Positions 43,070 through 58,992 are shown, counted from the stretch's first letter. The stretch: DNA of 64,000 nt from Ptychodera flava (GCF_041260155.1 NC_091942.1:4206501-4270500), one strand, 5' to 3'. The notes: generated by a model from the sequence alone, not told the origin. Program-made: numbers and translations.

Positions 43070-43833
43070 ATGGTCCCGCTCTTAGCGAGTTTGTTGAGTA
43101 GTGTGATAATTCGTATCTAAACTTAAATGTTAAGAAAACTAAGGAAATGATAATTGATTTTAGGAGGCAAGAACGCAACCCTCCTACGTCCATTGTTCAC
43201 GATCAAGATGTCGAAATTGTTTCGAAATATACATACCTTGGTTCAAAATTTGACAACAAATTGAAATGGGATCATAACACCGATGCTATCTTGAGAAGGG
43301 GCAGCAAAGATTGTACTTTTTAAGGAAACTGCGTTCATTCATGGTTGATAGACAAATTTTATCTCTTTTTTATTAATCTTACATTGAAAGCGTTATTTCA
43401 CTTTCATTCATTTGTTGGTATCAAAATCTGTCTGTTAAAAACAAAACTTCACTTGATAGAACTGTTTCACTTAGCTCGAAACTAATTGGTATACCCCAGA
43501 GAAGTCTTTCTACGTTTCATAATCAGCAAGTACTCAGGAAAGCCCGCTCAATTCTTTTGTCTAGTGATCATATTTTATCAGCAGAGTTCGACATACTTCC
43601 CTCTGGTCGGCGTTTTAGATACCCGGCTTGCAGGTCAAACCGGCGCAAGTTGTCATTCATTCCAACCGCTGTGCGGCTTTTACATTATTCCTAAACTGTT
43701 TTTTTATATAGTCCTGCGTCTCCTACCATTTTGTAATTTTTTATTATATATTTTTGATGTTGTATTTGAGCCACGCTTTTAATTGCCCGTGTTTGGGATA
43801 AATAAAGTTCTATTGAATTGAATTGAATTGAAT
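43070..43833 (+). mobile_element. CR1/L2-type LINE, 5'-truncated, in actin 3 intron 1
   Basis: The frame encodes LNVKKTKEMIIDFRRQERNP, EIVSKYTYLGSKFDNKLKWD and NTDAILRR, the region after the reverse transcriptase core of CR1/Rex/L2-type LINEs. It ends with AATAAAGTTCTATTGAATTG and a short TTGAA microsatellite tail, as such LINEs do. The matching point in actin 2 intron 1 (about 26385) is uninterrupted. The coding frame is decayed downstream. Confidence 0.85.
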
Positions 43834-44403
43834 TAGTATCTATGAATATGCATTATACGCGATCAACATTCTTTATTTTGTTTTTAAATATATTTTTTGT
43901 TATTACTCTACAGGCTATTTAACTTCCAACAACCTAGTTGAGCGATGTATCATTTTAATGTTAAGTTGAATTCAAAATTCATCATAAGATTTTCGCACCC
44001 AAAACTCGCGTCGATGCAGGTAGAGCGATGAGATTTGAAATAAACTGCTGTGTGTTTTGCTTGCAGTGCGCGTATTTTAATTATCTATACACACTTCGGC
44101 CGTCCATATCAACACTGTACTGATTATTCTATAACAAACTGAAGAAAATGGTCTACTTAACAAGTCAAAAGTATTGCTCTCTTATGTCTGCTGGAAACAC
44201 TCCGGCTACAACAATATTCAGTAAAGTTATGAAATCTTATAACAGATATGCATATCGCTTTGATTTAGGGTGTCATGGTTGGCATGGGTCAGAAAGGCAG
44301 CTACGTAGGTGATGAAGCACAGAGCAAGAGAGGTATCCCTACTCTAAAATATCCAGTTGAACTCGGTATTGTAACCAACTGGGACGAAACGGAAAAGATC
44401 TGA

Positions 44404-46650
<2,247 letters not shown>

Positions 46651-47156
46651 AAGGGCCAACAGAGAAAAAAGACACAGTTGACTTTTTTTTGGTCAAAATA
46701 TCAATGCCATAATCTGTGAAATATCATCAAGTTATTATTATGTTATGAATTTTTAACAAGCAGTAGAACACTAGTTGGGCAAATGAAGCAGGATTTGATC
46801 ATCTGGTATAACAACAAGATGAAGATCAAAAAAAAATACTTCAATAAGAATAAAATACTTTCTAACTAACAAGTGCATAACTTTCAGATATGAAACTACA
46901 CTGTGTTGTAAAACGTCAAGGTTTTCACTTTTGGATATTCGCCGTAGGAATGGAAGATTATTTTCAAACAAGTTGTTGGACAGTCTAGCATTACTCGTCC
47001 ATAATAAGTGCATCATTTATCAAAGTCTGCAAAAAATCTGTTTGTACACTTCAAGGTTTTGCTACAAGGCCAGCGACATCTCAGGGTTTTGCAATAAGAC
47101 CAGCGACTTTTGGAAATTTAAAGTAAGTCATATCCCTATTGCAGATTATGTTTTAA

Positions 47157-47770
<614 letters not shown>

Positions 47771-47790
<20 letters not shown>

Positions 47791-48269
47791 TCAAGTGACG
47801 CACAGCCACACCGAGAGAACGGTGTTTTGGGGTGACTTTTCGGCCTCCAGTTGACAAGAATATTAAGTCCTGACAGATCGATAACAGTTTGAGTTCTACA
47901 TCTGCTGGGACATCCACACGTTCACTTGAAAGAAAGTTATAGGGAATTGAACAGCTTTGTGGGTACAAAACTTCTACTTTCAAATTGTTGGATCGAAAGG
48001 TCTTCGGCACTCGGAAGCCAGTTATTAACACCTTCAGTTTCTTCAAGAATACTCTGAATATTTTTTGCAGTATGAATCATCTCAAGCTTTTCATCTTGGC
48101 TGCTATCATAGCCTGTTGTCATCGACTGTGATTCCATTTCATTTCCACTCCCTTCACTGTCAGAATTTGTATTGGTAATATTCAAGATATGACTATCTGA
48201 ACCGGTCTCTTCCTCAGCTAGCCATAAGAATTTCCCAGGTCGAATAAACACAAGTTTGTCACCAAACAT
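47771..48269 (-). pseudogene. Fragment of an unplaced protein (STGGRKVTPKH motif)
   Basis: One minus-strand frame is acidic and serine-rich (DSEGSGNEMESQS). An overlapping frame reads LLSICQDLIFLSTGGRKVTP then KHRSLGVAVRHLT. I recall the STGGRKVTPKH...GVAVRHLTG motif from uncharacterised, often repeat-associated proteins of corals and other marine invertebrates. The two frames meet around 47940-48040 and neither has a plausible complete gene. It lies at the junction between the actin 3 flank and the fourth upstream block. Confidence 0.4.
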
Positions 48270-48474
48270 TGCTTGCAGTCTTCTTTTTAGTGACGAGTTT
48301 TAAAATGTGGATGCATCATAAAATCAGATTGGTGTTTGCTCAAGGCTGAGCTTCCTTTCCGCCCTGCAACTGAAAATTCACTAAACGGATTCAATAGAGT
48401 TGAAGTCTCCTTTCTACTCTGCAGTGCATGGAAGAGTCACCAAATTCTTATGAATGACACTTATCACAGACGTT

Positions 48475-48890
48475 TGATGACGTGTCCAATATAATATAGT
48501 GTGTTTCATGAACAGGCCATAAATGACTGTGTTAAGTGTGATACGCACGCGATCAGTGACTTTCCATGTATAGCAGAGCAGAGAAAAAACCTAACCTTAC
48601 CTTACCTGGTGAACGTGTTTGGTGATTTTAGGCAGTGCAAACCGGATAGAAAGCTCAAGATTGATCAAACGCCAATTTGATTTTATTAATATTGTTCGCA
48701 TTTCATAACTATTTATATATTTTGCGTAGACGATGAATGCCTTCTGCGCCTTTGAAACATCCCATAACTCATCCCGAACAATAGATAATATTTGCATACA
48801 ACTCATGCAGGTTCTTTATAATGTTAATCCATTACTTCTAACGAAGCACAAATTATGAAGTTATGTTTTTGCAACTTTTGAGAATTTCTG
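48475..48890. repeat. Upstream duplicated block D (partial)
   Basis: 48475-48740 matches 20430-20690 (CAGGCCATAAATGACTGTGT, GACTTTCCATGTA). 48745-48890 matches block B near 32570-32690 (ACAATAGATAATATTTGCAT, ACTCATGCAGGT). The middle of the block is missing. Confidence 0.7.
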
Positions 48891-51600
48891 CATGGCGGAA
48901 AACTAGATCTCAGGTACAACTTACCCTGCCGACTATGGATAACCAAAGTACTCCGCATGACAGTGCAATATCTAATCTCCACAAAGTTTCAGCAGATATT
49001 GAATATGATATATATTGAGAGCTAAAACTGATTTCTCACCAAGCTTTCAAATCTGAAGCCCAAGATAATCAAATTAGACAAGAGTAATGCTCAAGTTGAA
49101 GACAACTCAAAATCAGGCACTTCCTTCTTTGTGGACTATCTCCGTGGAAAACGAAATCTCTCCGCATGACAGTCAACTCACTCATCTATACAGAGGATCC
49201 ACCCATACTGGAAAATATTCAGACAGGGCACAAAAACAAGCAACAAAACAGACAATTTTTTCTGCCCTTTGGATTGTCATGGAAACACCCAGCTCATTGA
49301 CCCTACAAGTACACTGGAGTAAAGGAGTTTCAGTACGAAATTCTCTGCCGTTCTGGTCGCCATTAATTATGGGAAGATGCCCGATTGTTTCGTAGCTATA
49401 TAGCTTCTAAAGGGAATGCAACACTCTAAGTTTTTGACTAAGCTTACCTACCTGTGGAGGCCTTTCATCCAAATATTGACCTACTAAACGGTTTTATGCT
49501 GGAAAAAGCTCAAATATATTCTTCAATATAAGCTTGACACACAAACAAATATTACTTTTTTGAATTTTGAGAGAAAAAAAATTGGAAAAATCGGCGATTG
49601 GGGGACTGTTTACCCGCTCCGCCGGAGCCTTATTTTTTGCCTGGGGTACCCAAAAAACGCCCTCATAAGGCCGAGTACTCGCCTCTACTTTCTCGAGAGG
49701 GACAACAGTTTCTGACACCATAGACCCTCGAGAAAAACGTTTTTCTCGAGAGTCTATGCTGACACTAAGTTCTCATCCCACTTTACACAAACTGACGAGC
49801 ATGAAGCGGTTGTTTATCACTTGTCTTTCACATTTTAATCTCAACTTGAACAAGAATTATATTTGTGCATGTCGGTAAAGTAGAACTCAGGTACAACTTA
49901 CCCTAGCGACTATGGATAACCAAACTACTCCGCATGAAAGTGATATAACCATGTACCAATTTCGACAAAGTTTCACTGCCAAATTTACTACTTAGTTTTT
50001 AACTCGTTCAATGAGATTTTGCAATCATACGGTCTAATTTTCCCGCCGGGGAGAATGTTAGTAAATATATTATTGTATCACGTCATTATAAGTACAGTGT
50101 CTTACTATAGATAGTCAGATAGCATTTCTTCTAAGCTTTCAACTCTGAGACACCGCTTCCTGTCACTGTTTAATTTACCAACCCGAGATTCCATCTGCTA
50201 TAAAGACAATAATATGTCTAATCTATCAGATGCCTTTCTCGTGACTCATAGACACTTCTCCCGTCAAAAGTGCTTTATATACGGGAAACCTCGCTTTTCC
50301 AAAGCAGAGACATTTCTACCCCAACAATGAAAATTCATGTCACTGGACTCTATACACGGTCTCTCACCGAAGTGTTATGCTTCACTGTTTGTAGCCACTG
50401 TCTATTATTAGTATAGTCACCTGAGTATTAGACGACTTCGTCCACCGACTGCTTTCTCAGACCAAGTCATATTCCACCGACACAAGTACATCGAATTTAC
50501 GAAGAACCTTTTGTTTCTACATGAGAAGAATAGGCATTTTCCGGATTCAGAGAGTACAGTTTACTAAAAAAGCTTGAAAGGAGAACACAGAAATGTTGTG
50601 CTTTGTACATGGATGCATATGGTCTGAGTTGAGTGTCGACATGTCACTTAATGAGCCGTTAAAAACCTTGCAAAAGTGGTACATTACATAACGTTGTGTT
50701 CCACATTCATGCAGCTTTCAAACTGTGTCATTTATTCCGCATCTATAAAAAACGAGGATAATAGAAAAGGTCCATTTAAAGAAGAAGCCGCGTTCCGTAC
50801 ACTGTGTGCAACATAACAGACGCCGTGGAAAGTTCAATCAGTTTCTTTTTTTAACGTCAGACATTGTTGTCAGTGGTTTACAAATCTTAGACACAATAAA
50901 AGTTCATACAGTGTCACAAAGAAGCCACGATAAGGGAACACTTGAGATAAACGAGTAATCTGAATTATCTTGATGAGCGAGTTAACATCATGTAATAATA
51001 AAAGGCAGGAGTGAGTCCGCAGTGTAAAGTGTGTTTTCGGACACTGATTATGCTCTCCGTGGGTACGTAATCCTGACGTTCATAGTGAGAACGAAAGTAT
51101 TATAGGTCCTGCCACTGGTTGCTTTGGGAGAAGAAGGATAAGGATATGGAGGTAGCGAAGATACAACCTCCATGGTACTGGTAATGAGGAATATTTACTT
51201 TTGAGGGTTCACACATCGTGTCGGAAAATATGGTCCGTATCAACGCGTTAGCCTCAATCGGTGAAACCATATTAAACTATATGGTTGTAAAGAGAGGGGG
51301 CTTGACTGTGATGGACATCCAAGGACGCACTATATTATTGTCCAGCATATCATTAAGGTAGGTCACAGCTGGGTAAAGATATTTGCATACAGCCTGGTAT
51401 GTAGATTATCCAGGGTATTTATGAACATTCGCCCTTGCACAAAAAGCTCTATATGTTTAATATTAACAATTAAGAGAACAGAGTTCTTTATTTTATTTTA
51501 ATTGTTAGTACGATTTTAAGCAACTTTTTTGTTTTTATTCTTTCCTTTTTCACCATGACCATTTCCGAACCCCTGTGACGTAACCATTTTATTACAGGCA
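48891..51600. other. Non-genic stretch with a diverged repeat pair and a palindrome
   Basis: A segment around CAGGTACAACTTACCCT and GACTATGGATAACCAAA occurs at 48910-49000 and again at 49885-49985. A 40-nt near-perfect palindrome built on CTCGAGAAAAACG is at 49719-49758. No coding region was recognised from 49.0 to 51.6 kb. Confidence 0.5.
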
Positions 51601-51643
51601 TAATAACCCACCGTTGTCGTCTGGACGTCTGGTCGTCTGAATT

Positions 51644-51653
51644 CCATATATGG
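51644..51653 (+). promoter_or_regulatory. CArG box of actin copy 4 relic
   Basis: CCATATATGG, with a noncoding exon ending at TAAAG|GTGAGT (51735/51736) and an acceptor TTGCTACAG ending at 52313. The promoter-to-exon-1 layout is preserved although no downstream actin exons follow. Confidence 0.75.
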
Positions 51654-52344
51654 TCACTGTTTTTCTTTCCTCAGATATTAGCATTCAGCTCGTCCCTGGA
51701 TACATCATACTGCAATACTACATTTCAAAGTAAAGGTGAGTCGCTGTTTTTCGCACAGGTATGCAGAAATGCGCTCTCAAGGGTAAGAGAGTGAGCGCAT
51801 TTTCTCTCGTAAGGTTCAGAGAGCAAGTGCAAAAGATATTTGATCTCGCTTTTCACGGTTGATTATCTCGTATTCCGTCTGAAAGACAATATTGATATAG
51901 TTATGAGCAACAGTGTAGGTACCATGCCCTACTCAACACGTTCATTATGAGCGGTCAACAACGGTCATTCAACTCGTTAAAATAGCGATCCCCAGCTCAA
52001 CTCGGACTTTCTGCTGCACAATTTCAACATTAAACACAATCATAGGGCATTGAAACCATGGAAAACGGTATTATCTGCAGTTGAAGGGTTGTTGCCGAAA
52101 ACTTTGAACAAACGGATTTACCATCGCAGGACAATCCCTGCAATAGTACTATAATAGGAAAGGAAATATGTCTCGGTGTACAAATTTTATAAATGCTCCA
52201 TTTCTTCAACTCTTCTTTTTTGAATTTTCTCTCGCAAAAAAAGTGATCAAGAACGAGCATTTTCTGTTCCTACAATTGGCTTAATTTGCCTTATTCATTT
52301 TCCATTGCTACAGTCCGTGAAAGCACCGCAAGCGGCTACTCAAT

Positions 52345-52464
52345 ATGAGTAACGACGCTACATTGGTTGTGGACAATGGCTCCGATACGTGCAAAGCCGG
52401 TATCGCCGGAGACGACGCACCCCGTGTCGTCTTTCCTTCCGTCGTAGGACGGCCGAAAATGCCA
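52345..52464 (+). pseudogene. Actin, copy 4: exon 1 only
   Basis: Forty codons read [20 protein letters not shown], then [20 protein letters not shown]. Exon 1 is two codons shorter than in the other copies, and a GTAAGG donor follows at 52465. Several conserved residues are changed (GSGMCKAGF is GSDTCKAGI). The frame has no stop, but exons 2-5 are absent from the remaining 11.5 kb, so it cannot make actin from this locus. Confidence 0.85.
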
Positions 52465-52548
52465 GTAAGGATTTGCTTCGTCCATACATATTAGCATTTT
52501 AGCCAATGGGAAGCCACAATCAAACACAAATATTGGTTTCATTAATTA

Positions 52549-52912
52549 AGGTAGAATACGCCTCGGGGACAGATATTCGGACTCTCGAACTTGTACAACA
52601 TTCTTTTCGCTTACCACTTTGAAGGGGGCTCATTTTTGAAGCTTATGGAGTAAAATAAGTTTTCGCCGGCTTAGTTTGTGAAACTAGGGAGTTTATTTTC
52701 CCTATAGAGATAACACAGGGATGGCGGCCATTTTGAATTTCAAATCTTGGTACTAAATATATTGGTCACTTTGTTTCTCTGGTACCAAAATTTGTATGGT
52801 GGCCCTCGATTTTTATTCTCGATTTTTGAGAGAGAATGGTTGAAAATTTGCTTGATTAAAATTTGAGCAAAGGTTTGAGTATTTCATTTTCGAGACGCAA
52901 ATTACTTTAATG
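52549..52912. mobile_element. Inverted-repeat element, second copy (TAAGGTAGAATACGCCTCGG)
   Basis: TAAGGTAGAATACGCCTCGG at the left pairs with CGAGACGCAAATTACTTTAA at the right. The interior is the reverse complement of 8917-9495 (AAAATGGCCGCC, CCATTCTCT) but lacks the 9117-9322 MITE. Confidence 0.7.
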
Positions 52913-54596
52913 CACTAAATTGTTTCACTTGCTGAGCCATCAGCTCCCGTCGTCCAATTAGCACTCAGATGCAATTGCCTGGTCAATACACCACTTACAC
53001 CACCAAGAGACTTCCTTAAAAAGGTCAAATCTAAATCTTCCAACAAGAGAAACAGAGGAGGATGTATTGCAAGGCATACACAATTTCCTGTAGTAACGAT
53101 TATAACTGCATGCAGGAAAGTCAAACTTTTTTAATGAACTTTCATTTATTATGAGGGGGTTGGGAATATTCTGATAACCTGTCCCGGAAGGGTAAAAGTC
53201 GCAGAGTACATATTTAAAATGAACAAAAGTTCTCAATATTCTGATTCACATGTAAAAGAAGGACAGAAACATGGAGTTACCAATAGTTGAAGGAAACTTT
53301 TAACTTTTAATACAGCTCAGAATTTTATTTTCACTAATTTCACTTGAAGTTGTCAGCACATTGCCATAAGTACTTTATGCATTAAAAGTGCTATACGATA
53401 AAGTTTAGAGGATAATGGATTTTATATTTTTATTCTTTGCATCAACTACAACTCAAAATTCCCTTCTTTGATAGAGCCTGCAATATTTAGCCCATTGTTG
53501 CCTAATATAATCGCAATCATACCAATCCGTAATCCATAACACAAGGTCAAAAATCTTAATATACTAGTTATAAACATAGACACAAAACAGCACGGAACAG
53601 ACACTAAAGCACCGGTACACACAACAAAGTCAAATTCATGAAAGAAAGATATATGGACCTCTGGCTAAAAGACCAAGAAGTGATGTCAGGTATTTCGAAA
53701 ATAGTAAGCGCATCCTACCCCACATGTGGCACCCGCCATGTATCAATCTGTAAGTCAGATAGGTAGTGGTCACTAACTAAGGCCCAATGTCACTGATGCC
53801 ATCAGCGATCATTTGTCGAAGAGAGGTGCTGTATTTATCTACCAGCTTGTGATATACATGCCAAAAAGAGCTTGAATGTAGAGAAAAGTCTTTCTCTGGT
53901 GTAAGTAACCTGTAAGTTTAGACAGAATTGCAAACTTAGTTATCAAGCATCGAAATTGACTGCTGATGACTCGACATGTATCGGTATTTATTAGACAATA
54001 CTGGACACATGAAATAAGAAAGTATGACATGAATTATTGCATACTTTTTGACTGTTAGTGTTATGAAGTTGTGTATTAAAGTTTGACCCTTGACCTGTCT
54101 CATTTTGAAGTGACAAGACAAATGTGCGAGGAGATGTTACGCAACGTTTGCAGACCTCATTAAGATAACCACTAACCCGAACACAAGTACAAAGACAGAC
54201 ATTGGATATTCTGAGAGCAGTTCAGTTGTGTACGAGACGCTGAGTTGAGTACAGGACACCAAGTGAACACAGACTGCAGATAAGACCAGACGTGTAAAAC
54301 AGTTTACTATCAGAGTATAACTATCTCTGACGAGGATTTATTCCTACTACGTTTTTCAATACTCCTGTCAATAAACCCAAATAATCGACACCCTTGTGAG
54401 GCGTGTAAGTTGAAATAAGTGTTTTATGAACTTTTGATTCTCGTTGTAGCTGTGAAACAATGTCAATCTGAGGAATCAGCACTTGACTGGACTGCCTCAA
54501 GGGTAGTACCCTTGCTCTTATCACTTAATGCTTTTATCACTGGCTTCATCGATTTGCTAAGCAACATGATCTATCAGTTCACATTGCAACTGCTGT

Positions 54597-54637
<41 letters not shown>

Positions 54638-55573
54638 TTTCAAATGTTGTAGGCAGTGACATTGATACAGGCTCTGCTAACTCGTACAACGATGGCAATG
54701 ATAGCGATACCGGAAGTGAAATAACAGATTTTTTTCAAGTAACACGGTCAGGTAGAGTGTGTACAACTTGGAAATTACGGTATCATTAGTAAACTATGTA
54801 AGTTGAATAAAAATCAATCAATAACTTAAAGTCTCTAAAAACCTAGCGTCTGGAAATTTGCGTGCACGACATATCTGTATCAAAATCGAAAGATTTTTCA
54901 AGGGCATAGTAAACTTGAGGATCAAAAACAGAGTCATATTTGACAAATATGAATGAGGAGGACATCATTTCACACAACTGACATGCTCCGGTTTCATCCG
55001 CCTCTCACATTAAATGAAAGCACCCTTAAAATCTCCATACGGTCAGATAGGGTATAGGCAGTATGGAGACTATCAGAACAAACATGCAAAGATTGCAATG
55101 CTTTCAAGGCAGACAATACATTACAAGATCATCAGAGTTCTAGTACGCATTTAAAGGTAGAAAGCGCTCAATCTTTCACAATTCTTACATGTATCTGGTC
55201 TGCCACTTGTAGGGCTTATTCTGAGGCTATCAGAGTGAGTAAAGTTTTCACGATAATCGGAAAGTTATTTTTTCCCGATAGAGTTAGCCCAAGGACGCGG
55301 CTATTTGTATTCAAATATCGGTAAATGTTAGGTAGTTTGTTTCTCTAGAACCAGGATTTGCAGTCCTCTGGCTTTACACAATTTATTACTCGAATTTTTA
55401 AAAATTACTTTTCTAGGTTTTGACTGATGTTAATTTTTTTTGTCTATCTGAAATTTCAATTTTGTCTACTTTTTAAAAATTGCCTTTAATTTGCACTGAT
55501 ACCTTTTTCAAAAGTGTAGTTTAAGCGTCTCTGATCACTATTTTTATGTGGATTTAGACGTTATAGAGATAAA

Positions 55574-55631
<58 letters not shown>

Positions 55632-56350
55632 GAGTATGGGTGAATTTCCATGTAGGAAAGTTTGACAAAAGTTTTTAGCCTTTCATATTTGGGAAGAATA
55701 TTATCTTAAATTTTTCAATGATAAGTTGGTGACTAGAATTACACCTAAGTCTTTTTCCTCAGACATTCTGAATTCTATTAACGCTCTGCCAAAATATGAA
55801 TGCTATATCTGGAAGCATATAACATTAGCATACCAGCATTTCCTTTTGTTGGCGGAGGTTACGCTGTTACATCACAAACACAGAGAATTTAACTTCCACA
55901 AAGCACACTATTTTTAAGCTTAAACCAATCCCAATCCCAACCCCAACCTCTTCTGCAAAAGAATACAAGCATCGAAAGAGTTTATTTCCTGAAATGATAA
56001 GAGTAGTAGTAAAGTAAACGTGGACAACTGGGATGAAGTAAGAATTTTACACCCCATTTTATTCATTTATCTACATGAAGCGAAGGAAAAATTAACCATC
56101 CATGTAACTAAAGTATAACCCTGACCTATATACGAACTCACGCACGCGCAGCAGTGCATTGTCCTGAACTAAGCGGGGAAATTCCCTGCTGAGCATGTTT
56201 ATACACGTTCCGAAGGTGTACGGGAAATTCCGTGTGAGTCATCACCATCAAACTAGCCTATATAAAGGAGCTTTTTTTTTACCCCCGTTGTCAGTCAGTC
56301 GCGGAGTCTAGCTGATGTTGAACACGAAGTTCCTATCGGTGCGAACTTGT
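52913..56350. other. Mostly non-genic DNA with microsatellites
   Basis: It contains (GAT)n at 54598-54636, (TTA)n at 55576-55630 and a probable diverged third copy of the 52549-52912 element at about 55160-55560. No gene was recognised; frames in this interval lack known motifs. Confidence 0.45.
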
Positions 56351-57411
56351 TCACCTGATAGATAAAATTTTAGTAATTTCCTCTGAACTTAAAATGTGAC
56401 GGAAGACCATTACTTCAAATAATATGAGACGTTTCAGATGAATGGTACTGATATCTAAAGTGTTCACTCTTTTATCTCTACGTACAAATGTAGTTCCTAA
56501 GTCGTTCTCTATTCTATTCCCACCAACAAAACATTCAATACTCATTTCCCCTCCCCGATCTTTATCAATACTTATGATAATATCACAAGTTGTTCTGTTA
56601 TCTGTTTTCATAGCATAATATCCAACCAAATCGTCAAATTCATCTCCAGTAGCTAACTTTACACATCTAATGAGAACTGTACCATGTTGAAGTATTTCAT
56701 ATTATCAGTCATCTGTTGATTTACAGTCTGTAAAGTTAATTCAGCTGCCTCATCACCGACGCTTTTCAGACCCAGTTTCTTTAAAGTTGTGTCCCAAAAT
56801 AATCTAACTGGAACTCCGCTAGCTGTATACGAGCAATAATTCTCCCCCTCGTTTATCCACCTTCTTAGTGTATTATCTGCCTTCATTATTGTATTAAGAG
56901 GACTAATTTTAAGATGAATTGGTATACCAAGAAGTGCAATGTATGGATTTGTAGGAGTAAGCCAACTACGAAAATCTAACAACTTGTACTTGTTAACATT
57001 GCTATCGAAATAAATCACATTTGGAGTTCCTGGCAGTTCAGCAACTCCACCACTAATTTCACTATCCAATATATCTAAGATGTTACGCGGCACATTATAA
57101 GGCATGAATTTCTGACTAGCCGAATCCCATGTCAGAGCAAAAGGAGTAGGATCATTCGAAGCCTTTGTGGCGTCAATTACAGTTTCATCAATGTCTTTAA
57201 GTTCGGAAAATTCTACAGCATGTTCGTGGGGTGGCGCCGCGGCATTGGCTAAAACGAAATATTTTTCGCGGTCTTTATAACGAAGGACGTAATCCTTATT
57301 ATGATTAGCAGCCATCTTAGTATTATTGTTAACTTTAACATCACTCAGATCTTCAAGCTCAAGATTTTGCATACGAATTGTACCTAGACCGAAGCCACTT
57401 GGATCAGTCAT
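56351..57411 (-). pseudogene. Polinton-like part: unrecognised structural-type protein
   Basis: The region reads from about 57411 leftward, beginning MTDPSGFGLGTIRMQNLELE and including PFALTWDSASQKF, PYIALLGIPIHLKISPLN and YCSYTASGVPVRLFWD. The composition is soluble and beta-rich, with no enzymatic motif I recognise. It may be a virion component. Its start lies only 65 bases from the divergent plus-strand gene at 57476. It is a fossil and not a continuous gene. Confidence 0.45.
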
Positions 57412-57475
57412 ACTCCGTAGGGACCTATATACAGTGAAAATTAAAATAATACCTTGTAATATACAATACACAGTC

Positions 57476-57889
57476 ATGGCTTCAGCTATAGGAATGACAG
57501 TTCTCGGTGCTGTATTAAATGCAACGGCATTCACAGGAGGAAATATTATCGGACAAAAGCTTTCTGGGAATGGTGACGCTCTTATTGAAGAGAAGGTCCG
57601 ACATGATAAAGCATTAGAAAAATTTGAACATGATCGCAACGTCTGGTCAGAAAAAAGATTACTACAGGCTGACTGGGAAAGAGAAAATCAAGCAAAGGAT
57701 GCGCATGCTGCGGCAGAATTAAGAGATACAGATGCAGAAATCCTGGAAGAAGCAGAAGCGGTGCAAAGCCGTTCCGAAGGCGAAGCAGTTCAATTCTCAG
57801 ATTATTATCAACCCAGTCCTGAGCAAAAGAAATATGAAATGATATATATTGCTGGAGGATTGGTCGTGGGATGGTTTATCTTCCGATAG
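57476..57889 (+). CDS. Polinton-like part: small protein with two hydrophobic ends
   Basis: 138 residues from MASAIGMTVLGAVLNATAFT. An N-terminal hydrophobic glycine/alanine-rich stretch is followed by a charged helical or coiled middle (KFEHDRNVWSEKR, ADWERENQAKDAHAA) and a C-terminal membrane segment, IYIAGGLVVGWFIF. This layout would suit a membrane-active minor virion protein, but I do not recognise the family. The frame looks whole. The start at 57476 is chosen because upstream in-frame residues look unlike a protein. Confidence 0.55.
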   Translation: MASAIGMTVLGAVLNATAFTGGNIIGQKLSGNGDALIEEKVRHDKALEKFEHDRNVWSEKRLLQADWERENQAKDAHAAAELRDTDAEILEEAEAVQSRSEGEAVQFSDYYQPSPEQKKYEMIYIAGGLVVGWFIFR

Positions 57890-57923
57890 GGTTCCTTCGG
57901 AACGCACCGGCCCCGCTTCGGGA

Positions 57924-58655
57924 CTACAATAATTCAATACAAAAGCTAATTGGCCAGTTATTGAAATCGATCATGTTCCCATCCTGATCTGTTATCCAGA
58001 TACGCATTGAATTCATGTAATCTCCCCCTTTTCTCAATGGCATAGAAATTGCTCCGTTTTTAAAATCGTAAGTAACCTTTTCACTTATTTCTCTCGTATC
58101 CCGGATGGGAAGTATTTGTAAACAGTTCGATACTTTCCCCTGTATGTATCCTCCGGGGGCACCCGAACCAAATGAAACATAATTTCCAGTAACATCGACT
58201 ACATCTGAATGAACTATATATTTAGTGACTGTTAAGAAATCCACTTTCTTCGGACTCATAGTACTTTTTATAACTGGGTTGTCCTCTGGCTTATCTGAAA
58301 AGCCAACGACGTTGGCGAAGCTACCTGTAGCATTGAAATAAACTTTAACATCTTTAGCCAAAGTTAGAAGAACGTGGTTTGTCGGCAGATGTTTTTCAAA
58401 ATTAATTTTTTGCTTCAACCCGATTGCTTTGTTTAACGTATCGATATTGTAGTTACCTGGACGTATTGATTTAGTCTTCTTCGGTTGGTCACCTTCTTGA
58501 TATTTTATTACATTATTTGTCGATGTTATGTTATGCCATGAATTATATAGTCCGCACTCTAGCAGTCTTATCTTCGTAAACTGTGTCGTGTCAATACAAG
58601 GGTAAAATTAACAGTAACAGGTTCACCTGTTTTGCTTTCAATCCAAATGATCATC
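57924..58655 (-). pseudogene. Polinton-like part: minor capsid/penton-type candidate
   Basis: Recognisable text includes IWIESKTGEPVTVNF at the start side and, at the end, SMRIWITDQDGNMIDFNNWP. I recall a similar ending (RIVDQNG..VDFRGEEI) from uncharacterised invertebrate virus-like proteins found beside similar ATPase and capsid genes. The middle (GSFANVVGFSDKP, YVSFGSGAPGGYIQGKVSN) has the look of a beta-rich virion protein. The assignment is tentative, and the gene is not continuous. Confidence 0.45.
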
Positions 58656-58709
58656 GTTGTACGTTGTATGTATATATTACTAAGTATAAATGTTCGATGA
58701 ATATTATTA

Positions 58710-58940
58710 TTACGAAGTATAAGGTTCTGCAGGAATAATATTTTTCTGTTCAAGGAGATCTTTGGTTGCTACCGCGGCAGCAGTCGCACCGCCTAATTTT
58801 GCCAATCGAGTCAAATTTGGACGACTTGGATCGCCAACCTCTATTTTCAGAAATTTGCTGGAGATCATAAGATATCCCATCGCAAGTCCTGCGATTACAA
58901 TACCATCGTACATTGTGTTTACAACTGTTTTAATATCCAT
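58710..58940 (-). CDS. Polinton-like part: small membrane protein
   Basis: 76 residues, MDIKTVVNTMYDGIVIAGLA. One clear membrane segment (GIVIAGLAMGYLMI) is followed by a short basic and alanine-rich tail. Family unknown. It is in line with its minus-strand neighbours, 53 bases from the next gene upstream, suggesting co-transcription. Confidence 0.5.
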   Translation of the reverse strand: MDIKTVVNTMYDGIVIAGLAMGYLMISSKFLKIEVGDPSRPNLTRLAKLGGATAAAVATKDLLEQKNIIPAEPYTS

Positions 58941-58992
58941 GATTGCTGACTAGTATATAAAATAAAAAAATAAAAATAAAAAATATGGGGAG

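Noticed and set aside
53640-54430. Possible solitary LTR
   Set aside because: The text has a polyadenylation-like AATAAA, but no matching ends, target duplication or internal domains could be found.
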